Shown: positions 12,701-24,635, numbered from the stretch's first letter. The stretch is DNA of 64,000 bases from Ulva prolifera (GCA_023078555.1 CM041199.1:7259315-7323314), one strand, 5' to 3'. Notes: a model not told the origin generated them from the letters alone. Made by a program: numbers and translations.

Positions 12701-13980
12701 ATAGTGCTAGACGTCTACATTGATATTATTCATGCAGCCCGGCCAGCTGCGCAACGTCCGGCATTAATATTGGTCCGCGCTCAGCAAGATTCTTGTCCTC
12801 GCGGCGTCGGGCTTCGCTGATGCGCGCTCAGATGTGCATGCCGAGCGCAACTCGTGATACCCATCGCTTGTGTGACGCTTGCTCGTGTTTCGCGACCAGC
12901 TTCGAGGCACGCCACATGTGAAGAGCCAGGCCTCCACAGGCAAGCGAACCGGCGGCGTTTCAATTTATTTCTGTGCATGTAAGCTTGATACAGTGAGCAT
13001 TTTCCGGGACCAGGGATCATGCCTCGGGCATGGCCATGGTACGTCAGCTGGCGCGATACTTGCCGTGCCTGTGGCTGCTGTACGGCCTGAGGTTGCGGCC
13101 AAGCTGTGGTCCCATGTCGGCTGCTCGCAAGCATAGCCATGCGGAAGATGTGGCGTATAGTTACAAAAGTGCCACGTCCGCACGCATATGCATAGGACGA
13201 CACCGCGGCATCCGGCCTGGCTAGCTGCGCATGCTGCAGCGATTGCCTGGGACACGGCACAGCAGACTTCACGAAAGCTCACCACGCGCTGTGAGAAGGT
13301 AGCTGTGAGGCGTCGTACCGCACGGCACACCTTTCGGAAAACACAGTGCTCGAGGCGGCACGGGAACGCCTGAAGCACCCGCAGGCTTTCGAGCTCGAAC
13401 GAATGTGGCTTCTCCATCGGTCCTTACGCAGATGTGAAGCACTGTACTCGTTGTTTCAGGACAGGTTCAGCTGATGGCTGTGGCTCTGGGCACTCAACAT
13501 CGAAGATAGTTTGAGGCTCCCTGTTGCGGGGTGCAAACCTCCGACTACTCTCCAGCCCTGTACGCCCATGGTTGTTCTCATCTATTACAAGTCAAATCAG
13601 CTCAACATAGTGCCCTACTCAGCTCTGCAGGCCGGATTGTCTGAGTGCCTGCAAGTTTGGGACTGATCATCAGCAGGCTACCCACACCATGCATTGTGTT
13701 CGTCCTCCAGTGTCTCCAGTGTGCCGCATGTGTGAGTGGCACATGCCAGCTGCAACAGACATACCACACGCTGCAAAGGAGTGGAACACAGGCACGTCCC
13801 ATCAGTGCAGCGTTTTCAGAACTCTGTCACTGTCCTGCTTGCAATGGCGTCCCATTGAAGCTTCAGTAAATTTCTGCGCAGCAAGCAACGACCAGCCAGA
13901 CCCCGCACACCACCCCTTCGGCGCCCCGTCCGCTTGACGCCACCGGCCTGTGGCCTCTGACTCCGGCTGGGCCGGGTCCG
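9770..13980. other. Spacer without a recognised gene
   Basis: Short frames only, none with a domain. A 17-base match to the 42-bp dispersed word lies at about 10335-10351 on the minus strand. The region from 12.4 to 13.4 kb has frames of 60-160 codons on both strands, with no splice pattern that I could extend. Confidence 0.45.
9885..9963. repeat. Two short tandem duplications side by side
   Basis: A 14-bp unit (gcttcttcaaaatg) occurs twice at 9885-9912. It is followed by a 25-bp unit beginning cttggcaatcagtgttgtcc, at 9913-9937 and 9939-9963. The copies are identical, which points to recent slippage. Confidence 0.85.
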
Positions 13981-14641
13981 ATGGGTGTGCGGGATGCCTT
14001 CGTTGGCATGTGCGGGGACTGCGGAACGGCTCGGGCGCTGCATTGTCCTGGGTGCGGTGCGGCGTGGGCCGGCGAGGCTGCGCGGCGGTGTGCCGGGCTG
14101 GCGTGGTATGCTGTGGCTTGGTGGCGTAACGGCGCTGGCGCAGGTGTTCAGGGCAGAGGCCCAGGAGAAACTGGGGGACATCATGTTTATGCCGCCGGGT
14201 GACCCTTTGTGCATAGGAGATGTGTCGGTTGTGAACCCCTGTGCTGGTTCCTATTGCGGCCGTGCGGCCCGCGAGGACGGGGGTGCTGCGGAGACGCGGG
14301 ACGTGCAGAAACGCACTGCTTATCGTTTGTACGACCCTGATGCGTATAGTTTTGTGCCGTTGTCGCATGAGACGCATGGTCGATTGGGACGGCCTGCCAT
14401 GAATCACTTGAATCGGCTGGCGGAGGTTGCGTCTCGGTGTGGCAAGGTGAACCGTGCTTTGTTTGTGACGAATGCTCTGCGCCGGTTGAAATCTTTGAGT
14501 TGCATGCGCGGCGGTGTGCCGGGCTGGCGTGGTATGCAGTTGTGTGCAATATTCATGTGCTTTGGCGGGCCACTGTACCAGACTGCAACGCCCAGGCTGG
14601 CAGACTGTTACAAGTACAAGAGGCCCTCCGGAAGGGAGTAA
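13981..14641 (+). mobile_element. Non-LTR retrotransposon pol fragment (C-terminal region)
   Basis: The frame 13985-14641 contains the block GDVSVVNPCAGSYCGRAARE, then KRTAYRLYDPDAYSFVPLSH, ETHGRLGRPAMNHLNRLAEV and ALFVTNALRRL. This is the conserved stretch that follows the reverse transcriptase in algal and plant non-LTR elements. An adjacent frame upstream (13981-14202, VRDAFVGMCGDCG) looks like the preceding part, so at least one frameshift separates them. A roughly 33-bp word (gcggtgtgccgggctggcgt and onward) occurs near 14075 and again near 14510. The element is truncated on both sides and cannot move by itself. Confidence 0.65.
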
Positions 14642-15719
14642 GCTGGTGGCCATGTGAGGAGCTCAGGACCATTGCGTACCCTTCCGTTGTACTGTGTACC
14701 AGCATGCAGTCAGAAGATAAGAAGCGTGTGAACTTCATGGAGCCAAGTTTGTATGAAGGTTCAAGCTTGTAGTAGGTTCAAGCTTGTAGTAGCCTGCTGT
14801 GCAGGCCAGATGCTGCCACCCAAGCTGGGCTGCGGCCATGACAGTCACGAACACCTCGCCACGGTGCACCGCATGTTCAGCAGAGTGAATTTGCGTGTGA
14901 ACATCGTGGGTGACATATGCACGTTGCCGGTCTCGGACTCTGGCTTGCAGGCTGCAGCTTTCAGCACCAGATCGTCTGCAGGCAACATGCAAACAGGGCT
15001 GTGGCTGAGGACGCTACCCAACTCCAATTCCGCTCACATCCAGCGATGGCTATGCAGGAGCCAGGATCACAGCATTACACATGAGCAAAACATGGCCACC
15101 AAAACGTATAAGGCTACCGGCATGGAGCAAAGGTGCTGGAGAGAAAGGCCAAAAAAAAGGGCAGCGGGGTCGACCTCACACGTCAACTTCACCTGGGCAA
15201 CTGCCTCCTGGCCATGAAGCAGACCTACCAGAGAGAGACATATGCTCCCATTATTGTCTATGCATACTGCCCTGCTCATTGAGATATCCCCAATCTTGCA
15301 GATCCTCACACTTGAAAAAATTATACGGACCCAAAAACTCCCACGTCGATGTGCATGCTCAGTCTCAGTCTCAACGGCACCATGGTGCCCCCCGATAGCT
15401 GTGGCCTGATATAATGTATGGATGTCGTCCCGTCCCAGACACCCCATGCAGCTCTGCAGGCGGCCCGCGCGCCGTCTGGTCGCTGCGGCAGAAACGCTGC
15501 AACTAAAGACAAAAGCACGGCCGCGGCCTGCACCCCGTACAACATGCAGCCCCGCTTTCATCACACACCTGATCCTTACCTGGTGGAGGCTTCATACGAC
15601 ACCAGTAGATACTCGCCGCGAAGGCCTCTCCACAACAAGCACCACACGGCAGCGCATCACCCGCGGGCGCTCATCCCACACAACCACAGCCCCTCTGTGG
15701 GCCGCAGAGGCAACTCAGA
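14642..15719. other. Spacer; probably 3' flank of the minus-strand gene at 15720
   Basis: No gene is recognised. Open frames near 14.75-15.2 and 15.4-15.7 kb lack domains. Confidence 0.45.
14758..14791. repeat. 17-bp unit in two tandem copies
   Basis: The unit ggttcaagcttgtagta occurs at 14758-14774 and 14775-14791 without change. Confidence 0.9.
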
Positions 15720-17471
15720 TCAGCCCTGACAGTCGCCATGCACCTTGATGCGGCTGCCATCGCTGAAGGTGAACTTCCGGCTCAGCCCAAAATCATAGGT
15801 CCGGAAGTTGAGGCTCGGGACCCCCGGCGGCGTCGCCGCCGGCGCAGCAGGCGGCCGGTCGGTGCTGCGAATGCTGTTGGTGTACAGTGTCTGGAGGTAG
15901 CGGCCGCGGTCGCGGCCGCCGCCGAGCCGCGCGGCGAGAGACGGTCGGCGGGAGAGATCCGACGCCGCCTCTGACGGCGCGCCGACGCGGCCCGCGCTGA
16001 AGAAGCTCGCGCCTGCGGCGACACTCGAGCCCCCGCGCAGGTCGGTGGCGGACATGCACGGCCTCAGGGCCCGCCCCGTCGCCGTGCTGCTGCGCCGCAG
16101 CCGCACGAGGGTCTCCGCGTCTTCATACTCATCGAGGAAGGATGATGATGCGAGTGGGGCCGCGGCGGGGGGGTGGCGGGCGAATGCGGCCGGGCTGCGG
16201 GACGTCGCGCCGAGCCGGAGCGCCGAGCTGGAGCGTCGCGCGCGCCGCTCTGTCCGCGGCGCCCACGGCAGCCGCGGCGACGCCGCGAAGGACGAACCCG
16301 CAACAGAGCCCGGCGGCGTGCGGCTGCGGTGGCTGCCGGCGTCCGAGTCAGCGCGACGATGCGCGCCGCGGCCCATGCGCAGCGCCACGGCGGCGCCGTG
16401 CTCCGAGCCGTCCACGCTCGCCGCATCGAAGCTCGTCTGGGAGCGCAGCTCGAGGGCGGAGCGGCTGGCGTGCAGCATGGACGAGCCGGCGCTGCGCGAC
16501 GCCGGGCCGGCGGCGGCAACCGTGTGGCGGGAGGGGCTGGCTGACGGCAGGCGGTCTGCGCCGAGACGGACGCTGCGGCGGCGGACGTCCCGGCGGACCC
16601 AGCCGCCGCGTGCGGAGGCCGGGGAGAGGTCGTGCGGCTGCGTTGGGCGGGGAGAAGGGCTGGGGGAGAATGTGGACTGCGGTGTTGGCGAGCGTCCACG
16701 ACGCTGGAGGCTTTGCAGGGCATCACGTGCAGGCAGGTTGGGGATGAACGGGCTGGTTGATGGCCGGCTGGCGGTGGGGCTGCCGAGGTCGGGCAGGTAC
16801 AGTGGATTGTCATCGATGCTGTTGTTGGGGGGTGTTCGGGGAGGTACTGGGTAGAGGTCGACAGTGGACGAAGACGGCCTGATGAACTCAACGGGGTCAT
16901 CACTGACGATCTCAGGGACGGCGGAAGAGACTTGGCGGCTGAAGTGTGGCTTGGGCTGCATGCTGTTGCGAGAGGGGTGATGGGAAGCTGGGCTTCGGGG
17001 GGAGCCAGAAGAGCCATCGGACAGTGAAGAGACCGTGGGTAGTGGAGCGACTGACTGGACCTCGGGTGGAGGCGCTCCAGGCCAGACGATTGTTGCGAGT
17101 GTAGCTGACTCTTCCTTGTCACCTGCCGGTGTTGTCTGACGCCTTACGCTAGGTGACCCAACGTGTGGGGAGGCGGGCACAAGCCCGGAACTTGCGAGAT
17201 GCGCGGAAGAGGCCAGCTTGTAAGAATCTGCTAGAGCCGCTGAAATGGCAAGCTGGATCGAGTCAGCTTGCGTCGCGGAGTGGAAGTATGCTTCTACTTC
17301 CGAATCAGCTCGGCTCATGCTGCCCGACGTGCCGTACAGCCCTTGATCAACCTGTGAGGGCTCTGAGCTCGTTGACAACGGGTTCACATTATAAACGTAG
17401 CGCCAGATCTGACCAGCATGTGGCAAGCTGGCAGGTCCTGACGCCCGTGCGGAGGCTAAGGACCCCGACAT
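15720..17471 (-). CDS. Ser/Pro/Arg-rich, largely disordered protein; paralogue of 7200-9769
   Basis: One open frame of 583 codons starts at ATG 17471. Further 5' exons cannot be excluded, since a CACAG acceptor-like word lies just upstream of the ATG. The protein is low in hydrophobic residues, rich in Ser, Pro, Ala and Arg, and dense in R-R-x-S sites (RRRSVR, RRSSSALR, RRPSLAAR). No signal peptide, membrane span or enzyme motif is visible. The last 35 residues contain FRTYDFGLSRKFTFSDG, aligning with FKQYCFPMGRDFRFSDG at the end of the protein encoded 6 kb to the left on the same strand; 9 of these 17 positions are identical. The two genes are probably an old tandem pair. Function unknown; a scaffold or a kinase-regulated protein would be a guess. 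Confidence 0.65.
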   Translation of the reverse strand: MSGSLASARASGPASLPHAGQIWRYVYNVNPLSTSSEPSQVDQGLYGTSGSMSRADSEVEAYFHSATQADSIQLAISAALADSYKLASSAHLASSGLVPASPHVGSPSVRRQTTPAGDKEESATLATIVWPGAPPPEVQSVAPLPTVSSLSDGSSGSPRSPASHHPSRNSMQPKPHFSRQVSSAVPEIVSDDPVEFIRPSSSTVDLYPVPPRTPPNNSIDDNPLYLPDLGSPTASRPSTSPFIPNLPARDALQSLQRRGRSPTPQSTFSPSPSPRPTQPHDLSPASARGGWVRRDVRRRSVRLGADRLPSASPSRHTVAAAGPASRSAGSSMLHASRSALELRSQTSFDAASVDGSEHGAAVALRMGRGAHRRADSDAGSHRSRTPPGSVAGSSFAASPRLPWAPRTERRARRSSSALRLGATSRSPAAFARHPPAAAPLASSSFLDEYEDAETLVRLRRSSTATGRALRPCMSATDLRGGSSVAAGASFFSAGRVGAPSEAASDLSRRPSLAARLGGGRDRGRYLQTLYTNSIRSTDRPPAAPAATPPGVPSLNFRTYDFGLSRKFTFSDGSRIKVHGDCQG

Positions 17472-19689
17472 GTATGGCTGTGATGGGGATGCGAGATGTC
17501 AGGATCCGGCCGAATCGAGTTAAGCTGCAACTCTGTGGACTTTATATTGTAGCTGTGACGCAGCGTCTGGGAGGACCCATAGCTTCTGTGCGACCTACAC
17601 TCGCGGTTACCCTTGCTTCCGAACTGCACGAATGGGGCTCACCTTGAGGCACTTGCTTCAGACCAGCGCTATCAAACTCTATTATAGTACACTGGCATTG
17701 AATGCAATTGTCTTGTTCGATTCTACGCAAGCGTGTGAACGCAGTTTGCCTCTTGCACTGCCGTGAGACAATGGCCTGTGCGCCGCAGCTTGCTCACCTG
17801 GTGCCAGACACGTAGGATGCTCTAGTTTCTGGTAGCACTTGAAGTGTGTCGTATGCTTCATATACTCCGCTTTGACAGTGCTGGTAGCAGTGGAGCAAGG
17901 TCGAGATAGCGACTTCACAAGCAGTCGCAGTACGCCATCGACGATGCCTCAAGAAGAAACGTGCGGCATAGATGGGAAGCTGGACTGAAACAGCTGCACG
18001 TGGCGTGTGTTGTGGCTGCCTCTGCAGCAGCTTCTCCGTGCCAATGCTTTGAACGCACGCACACACGCAGGTCTCAGTAAGCGTGTCAGCGCCACAACAC
18101 AGTGATGTGCCCCCGGGATGTGATGCATCAGTGTTAGCACGCAGGCCCAGTACATGGCGTGTACATGGCGTGGTGTGTTTATGTCGAGATATGCATGGTG
18201 CCACAGGTCTGCAATATTGCTGCTTCACATCACCATGCATAAGGCGACAGCTTCTACGCCATGCGGCAGCGCTAGTGGTTCTGCGCCCCAGGCGATCGCG
18301 CAATCGCACTCTGCCTGAAGACTTGCCCGCTGATTCCATTGCGCATGCTGTAATCTGTTGTAAGGGCCTGTCATGCTGTTCCATGCGTGTACTAACGCGA
18401 AGACATTGCGGCTAGCCCTTCAAACCTCATCAGACGTGCACCATATGCGCATGGCAGAAGACAACTTGCCAATGTTACTGGGTTAAGTGAGCTCGCAACA
18501 GCAGATCCAAAGGTTACGCAGACATAAATTAGTATCAGACGTTGACCAATGCCCAGATCGACATTCGTGAGACCTGACAATTGTGCACAAGCGTGATATC
18601 GATGGAGAGTATACAAAACAGTGTGGATATCGGTGGAAGATCGACTGTTCCTCCAGCAGCGACGTCGACGGCTGTGAGGCTTAAGACGGATACCGGGTCC
18701 AGGCTGACATTGCAGTCCCACTGCACACACGATCTACTTCCGTAGATCAAGCTTGGGGCCGGGCACCAACGATCAGCGTGCGAGGCCTGATGGTCAGCGA
18801 GGCGAAAGCCAACCGGCAAAGTGCAGGCCAACTCCAGCGCCCGCTAGGCTAGCTACACACGCAGTATTGGATTATCAATTTGGTTATGCATCCATTCCGG
18901 AACAGTGAGCGCATCCGAAAGACTGATGCACGCAGGCTCGCCACCACCTTTCCAATACACCGCAATGTTGAATATCGCACCGAACTATCGAGTGATCGAA
19001 ACGCCGACTGTGCTGCTGAGCCCCCCATGGTGCGCGAGCATCGCGATCGATCGCGACAGCCATGCGCCCATCAATGAGGTTTATGCACGTAGACATTTGT
19101 GTGCTGATAGGTGCTGAGGTGTGTGGACATGCATAAGTAAAGTAGCGTCCAGCATCACGCTGCTGGCAGCTGCATGCCGCAGTTCAAAGGTATCTCGAAA
19201 TAAAGAGATACAGCTCGGCTTACGCAGCCATGGTGACGCAGAAGGTTGGTCACACACGACTGCCGCTAAATCCGCTATTGTGGGCTGGCTGCCATAACAT
19301 CGAATACTGCTTTGTTAATCCTTCCCTGCAAGTGTAATGCCCCTAGCCTCTTGCCCGGAGACTGTCGTCTCGAGATATGAGCTCAGATGTTCCACGCCCG
19401 GCCAGACGAGCAAGCGACCGGCATCTACATGATCAGCCACCATGTAGTTAAGTGTTGAATGTATTAACCTACCTTGTGCGTCACAACGAACACACAGCCG
19501 GAAGCAGTCGACCACCCATGCGCACCCGAACACACACGTCCACACAGGCGAGCACTGCCGAGCGCATTGACCAGGTTCGTAAACACCACTTGAGAAACGC
19601 AATGGTCCGCATATCCGCCTAGTGTCAAAATGTAGCATGTGACGGCCTACTTCTGGGGTGTAGCATGCCACCTGCAGTATCACCTGTGG
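17472..19689. other. Spacer without a recognised gene
   Basis: Short frames on both strands; the longest (minus, 18384-17794) has no domain and many Cys and His codons, as expected of non-coding DNA. It may contain the promoter of the minus-strand gene. Confidence 0.45.
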
Positions 19690-20253
19690 CCATCCACATC
19701 GACATCGGCGTGGGCCGGCGACGCTGCGCGGCGGTGTGCCAGGCTGGCGCCCAGATTTGTTACAAACGAGTGAACGGGAGAAAACAAACACTGAAACCGA
19801 ATGGGCTGGCGTGGTGTGCTGTGGCTCAGGGGGTGGGGGTGGGGTTTGGGGCTAGGCCCCCGGCAATCGGGCGGCCGTGATGGGTGGCCTCAGGCAGCAG
19901 TGTGTTGGATGTGGCCCTGTCGTACGGCGACAAGCGTTGTGGTGTTGGCGGTTGTGTTGTTGTGTTACAAAGGAAAAAGCCGGAGGGGCCGGTAGCACCG
20001 CCAGGACCAAAAGGGAGAGCACGAGAAACGCAATGCGAACGTAGCAGGATGTGTATGGGCCGTGGGGTCTGTGCGTGCGTGTATGGGTGTGTGGGTGTGT
20101 GCTTGGCGGTCTGCGGATCTGTGTCGTTTGCTGCGCCGGTGATGGGTTTCCTGGGCGTGGTGGGTGTCGCGTGCGTGGGTAGCTGGATGTTTACTTCGTC
20201 TTTTTGCTTCTTTCGCGGTGCTGCCCGCCTTGCTGCCTTTGTCCTTGTAACAC
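19690..20253 (+). mobile_element. Retroelement remnant with GT-rich 3' tail
   Basis: 19704-19749 and 19804-19830 together match the 14.05-14.12 kb retroelement sequence (gtgggccggcg, then gctggcgtggt and onward). The stretch 20040-20160 is GT-rich, and 20160-20253 ends in tttgtccttgtaacac, like the tails at 6.1 and 50.6 kb. No intact frame remains. Confidence 0.5.
19750..19803 (+). mobile_element. 54-bp mini-insertion with 8-bp target duplication
   Basis: The 54 bases interrupt a retroelement remnant whose uninterrupted form is present near 14095. The word ggctggcg flanks the insert on both sides (19742-19749 and 19804-19811). The insert consists mostly of a roughly 42-bp word (core gaacgggagaaaacaaacac, then tgaaaccgaat) that recurs at 53571, 55146, 55732 and 55798, with a partial copy at 10335. 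It has no coding capacity. The duplication and empty-site comparison show that it was inserted; the mechanism is unknown. Confidence 0.8.
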
Positions 20254-21006
20254 ATCGACTTCGGTCTCTACAGAGCTCTGGCCACCTATATCGTTACTCT
20301 GTATGGTCGAGCACAGGCCGAAGCTGTTCCATGACTGCTGGCATGTATCACCTGTCTGGAGTATCCTCTTCATGTGAGACTGGCAGTGGTGTCAAGAACT
20401 CGGATCGCCATGAATGTTATCATTCCCCCACACTCCAGCTGGCAACTGCAGATCCACGCTCCCCACACGGCCCAAGTCCGCAACCTCTCGCACACAACGT
20501 TCCGAGCGCGACCTTCGGACATTCTGGTACCTGCCTCCGACTCCCGACACCTGGTCAAGGATGCACTAGTACGGGGGCTTGAGGCCTGTCCAGCCACATG
20601 CGGGGACGGTGCAGTGCATCGCCGCCTGGCTTTGAGCCCCACGCGCTCGCGCACGCTCATGAGTGAGCTGCGTGCACTCCCCGGAGCTCTGCCAGGCACA
20701 TGCTCGTAAGTGAACATGGCCTGCAGCCGCTCCACCGGGCGCACGCTCACTGCGCAGCTGCGTGCCTGTGTGGCAGTCCAGTGGCTTGGGCGCTATGCCT
20801 CTGGATTCCTGCAGTTCGCGACGTGCAAGGATGCAGTCTACTACCATACCACTGGATTGCAACCGCCTGCCCCCGTGACGCAGTCCCACCCCAGAGCACC
20901 TCGCACTGCCAGCGAAGCCCTCAACCCTATCGGGAGGGCGACAGGCGGCCGTTGAAGTCCACACATCGGCCCCCACAGGATCTTTCGAACAATAATTCCC
21001 CTGGGA

Positions 21007-21025
21007 GGGGGGGGGGGGGGGGGGG
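21007..21025. repeat. Poly-G tract
   Basis: Nineteen G in a row. Similar tracts occur at 47585-47597, 47676-47703 and 48826-48843. Exact lengths of such runs are unreliable in most sequencing methods. Confidence 0.9.
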
Positions 21026-21565
21026 TTACATCCCAGGTGCCATCTGCCGAGACCGAAACGGTTGAAGGCGGAGGAGGACAGCAGCAGGAGGACACAGGAG
21101 AGCGGCCCTCCGCTTACACGACAGATCTGCAGCTGTTTCAGGTAGGACAGCTGGCATGTCCTGAAGCTATAGCTATTATATAGTTCTCAGATCCTGTCAA
21201 AATGTGGTCATCACGCTCTTGCATGTGCTGCAGCAGGGGGTACGACGGCGCAGATCTGATCTGATCCCTGAAGGGCTCTGCATCACAGTATACTAAAGTG
21301 TGGGTACAAATCACGGAGCAGACATTGGGCTGGATCATTATATGAATGCTGCCATGGGACGGGCCACACCCCCCTTGCTGTGTGGGTCCGGCCCAGAACC
21401 ACTCTTGACTGATCTGCGCAGTTCCGTCCTGTCGGCAGATCTGTTTGATCTTGAAAAACAGATCCTGAAGTGTGCTTGGTGGACTGCAGTGGACCTTCGC
21501 TCGCTCAAGGTCTGCAGTGACGTTCGTGCCTACGTGGCAGGCACTGGAGGTCATGGGCCAGCACA

Positions 21566-21625
21566 TTTCAGCAATCATGCCAGTACTGGGTCATGTTTCA
21601 GCAATCACGCCAGTACTGGGTTATG
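21566..21625. repeat. 30-bp unit in two tandem copies
   Basis: The unit tttcagcaatcatgccagta and its next 10 bases occur at 21566-21595 and again at 21596-21625 with two changes. Confidence 0.85.
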
Positions 21626-24600
21626 CAGTATTGGGTGTTGTGCACTCACGACCATGGATTTTTGAGCATGGAATCTGTGGCCCATTGTGGGACGTATCCT
21701 AAAACATTTGAAATAGCATATGAAATCATCAAATCCAAATCAGGCAATACCACACCAGTCATGGTCCCATGGTGCCTGCCATGTTGCAGACCATGATCTG
21801 AGATTGTGCCTGTGATGCATGCATAGCTCCTGAGACAGAATCAGTCATGACCAGCTCTTAATGCTGTCCAAGGCAGCTGGGTGCTCTCATGCCAGGTAGC
21901 TGCATGCTTTCATACAAGCCCTCTACAGCATCTGCTATCACACAGCATTGTCAAAAGCTGTGGTGGCTCCCTGTCTGTAGCTGTGTTGCCTGGCTTTGAT
22001 CTGACTGTAGTCTGTTCTGTCAGGTTCTGTTGTATGAAATAGTGGCATCAGGTGTTGCTATGCTTGCCAATGATATCATGGGGCTGCTGTGTTTGTGCAT
22101 TGTCACGGCTGATGTATGTTCATCACATATACAGCCATACATCAGATTCATCAGATATAGATCTAGCTCGAGCCATACATGGCAGCAATTTGTCTCACGT
22201 CAGCCTCAGATTTGGCTGTTGTTGTTGCTTTCTGCGGCTTTCTGTTGCTGGGAGTCTTTGGCTCGATCTCCATCCAGACTTGTGGCTGGATTTGGCTTAG
22301 ATGCCTTGCTGATCCAGGAGTCATGGCCAAATTTGCTATTCACATGGCCAAGTAATCATGCGCTTTGTTGCAAAGTGTGCACGTGCAAATTTATGTGGCA
22401 AACTCCAGTTGAGGCTTAGCTCCTGGTGTGTGCACTAGCAGATGTCCTTGTTGTTGCTCACGCCAGTTGCTAGGCCTATCACAGAGATCTTGTTGGTGGT
22501 GCACTAGCAGATGTCCTTTGCCTGCTCATCGCTCAACCTTGAGAGCTGCAACTTGTTCCAGTTGACATGCAAAGATGTCATAATTTAAGCATTGCCATCC
22601 TTCACACAGCTGCTCTCACCAGCTCCTCACACAAGCTGCTGCACCACAGGGCAAGCTGGGATGTGGTCTACAAGGCCATGTCTGCACTGGAGAGGCAGGT
22701 AACAGGGTACAGGGAAACAGCTGTGGCCTGGGCCGGTCCAGGCCATGGGCTACTGCTGGTCCAGCCGTGTGGCTTGGCTGCCAAGGCTGGACCAGCAAGC
22801 CGTCACTCGAGCCGTATTTTGGCAATTCAGATGCAAGATGCGTTGCACCCAAAAAATGAACGAAGCAGTCTACCTGTAAACGCGTACACCAACATATCGG
22901 ATGCTCTGTGTACCGTTGCACGCCAACTGCTGTACTTACTGCTGTTCGGAGGCATCGTCGAGAGACGGTCATGGGGCAACTTTATCCATCATGAAGTGGG
23001 ACGAAGGCTCTACCAAACTGACAAAGATTCACGACAGAATATGATTTACTTTTCGAGGTCTGCAGTTTATCAAAGGCCATGCAGTATGGCAGGACATGTT
23101 CCGCAGCTGCTACACACCTGAAAAATGCACAACACACATATCACTACTCCGTTAAAATTGCATCGCAAGTTCGTCTTGAGAGTGCGTGAGCGTGCGTTGA
23201 CACCTTGCATCCTGCAGCGTGATCGATGCATCTGGTACGGTCATGCATGTATGCTGCCACTGGCGGGGAGCAAGACCATGGCGGACTACTTTCACACATC
23301 ACCCTATCCGACTGTGTTCTTGTGACACATCACCCAGACCAGAAGGTACTGCATGACATGCCAAGAGTATTGCTGGTGCCATCTTCTGGGGCCTCAACCT
23401 CCTGAATCTCAACGTGGCTGTCGTGTGCACATTCGTTTCTTAACATCTCGGGCACATCTATCTCATCGAGACATGGGCTGGAGGTGCAGTCGGCCTGGGC
23501 CTCCAAACTCTGCTGGGTATGAGCGATGCCCCACCTGTATGCTTTCCATATTCTTCAATCAGGGGGAGTTTGTTTCTTGCAAGGTAATTGTCAGTCTTGG
23601 CCTCCAGTCCTCTGCAGAGGACATCCATCCTTGGACACCTCAAGTGCTTTCAATTCGTCCACAGCGAATGGTGAACAGTGTCGACCCCTGAGCTCTGCCT
23701 CGCACCTTTGCCTGCGTCCTGCTCTGCCTCTGTTCGCATAGGATGTGCAGCCATACATATGTGGGACTGACCTGCATGGACCTGTTTGGTTCCACTTGTT
23801 CAGTCAACCCAACGGCGCCATTGCAGTGCAGGCTGGCGACAGGCTGCGCCAACATCAGATATCCCTACTGCCGCCGCAGCTCTGAGCCCACATGGAAGGC
23901 GATGCATGTACGGGACCGAAGCCTTGCAATGTGGCAACATGGGAAAAATGCTGAAGGGGAAGCAGCTCCAGAGCTCTGCAGCCAGCAGTGAGCAAATCGT
24001 CATGGCTACGCATCCCCCACGCGTCCCGGAAGAGATTTAGAACTTTTCAACTTCAGCATGGCGTGCCACCAATTGAATGTCTCATTGGGCAAGCTGTACC
24101 TTGTTCATACTTGCCCCCTCAAGCCACGCTGCAAGTATGTTGGAGCAGCGCATGTACGCCCCCGCGGTACTACGCTGGACATGCTTGGCAGGCTATGATG
24201 CTAGCCTTATGATGCGTTCCTCTGTATGAGTAGCATCACGCCGATTTGATAGCATTTTGACGTATCTATTGTCTGTCAGGCCGTTGTGGCAGTAAACTTG
24301 TTGCTTTGTAGCCTCGCAACACGTACGTCAACATGATCATACATGTTGCAAATTTTGAAGGTGTATGAAGCTGCCGCTCAAGAGCATTGCGTCCGGGTAG
24401 CCTGTTGAGTCCGCACAAGATGCCTGAGAGCGAGGCGACTTTGTTGCGAAATCCGCCATCTGCACGGCGTGTAAACACGCAACAGAGTAAAGCATTCGCC
24501 CAGACCCGGCAAGCTCGGCTGGTGTATGTGGAAGTTCGCAGGGCGGACGCGCAGTGGGGGCCGTGAATGAACATTCGGGCCGGTTATCGACAGCTCGACA

Positions 24601-24635
24601 GATCCTGACAATCAGCACTCCATCAGTGCCAGTCC

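Larger units (their letters stand above)
20254..24635. other. Spacer with unassigned open frames
   Basis: No gene is recognised. A plus-strand frame of 184 codons (22567-23121) and one of 121 codons (21300-21665) lack known domains and clear splice sites. The end of this stretch should carry the promoter and 5' untranslated region of the large gene starting at 24636; I saw no unambiguous TATA element. Confidence 0.4.

Noticed and set aside
13802-14653. Minus-strand open frame of 283 codons
   Set aside because: It lies opposite the retroelement pol block, whose conserved residues are on the plus strand; the minus translation is Arg/His/Thr-rich without a domain.
16064-17122. Alternative minus-strand frame of 352 codons in the Ser-rich gene
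   Set aside because: It overlaps the 583-codon frame, is extremely Arg/Pro/Ala-skewed and lacks the shared C-terminal motif.
19884-20582. Plus-strand open frame of 232 codons as a gene
   Set aside because: It runs through GT-rich retroelement tail sequence present at other places and has no start or splice support.
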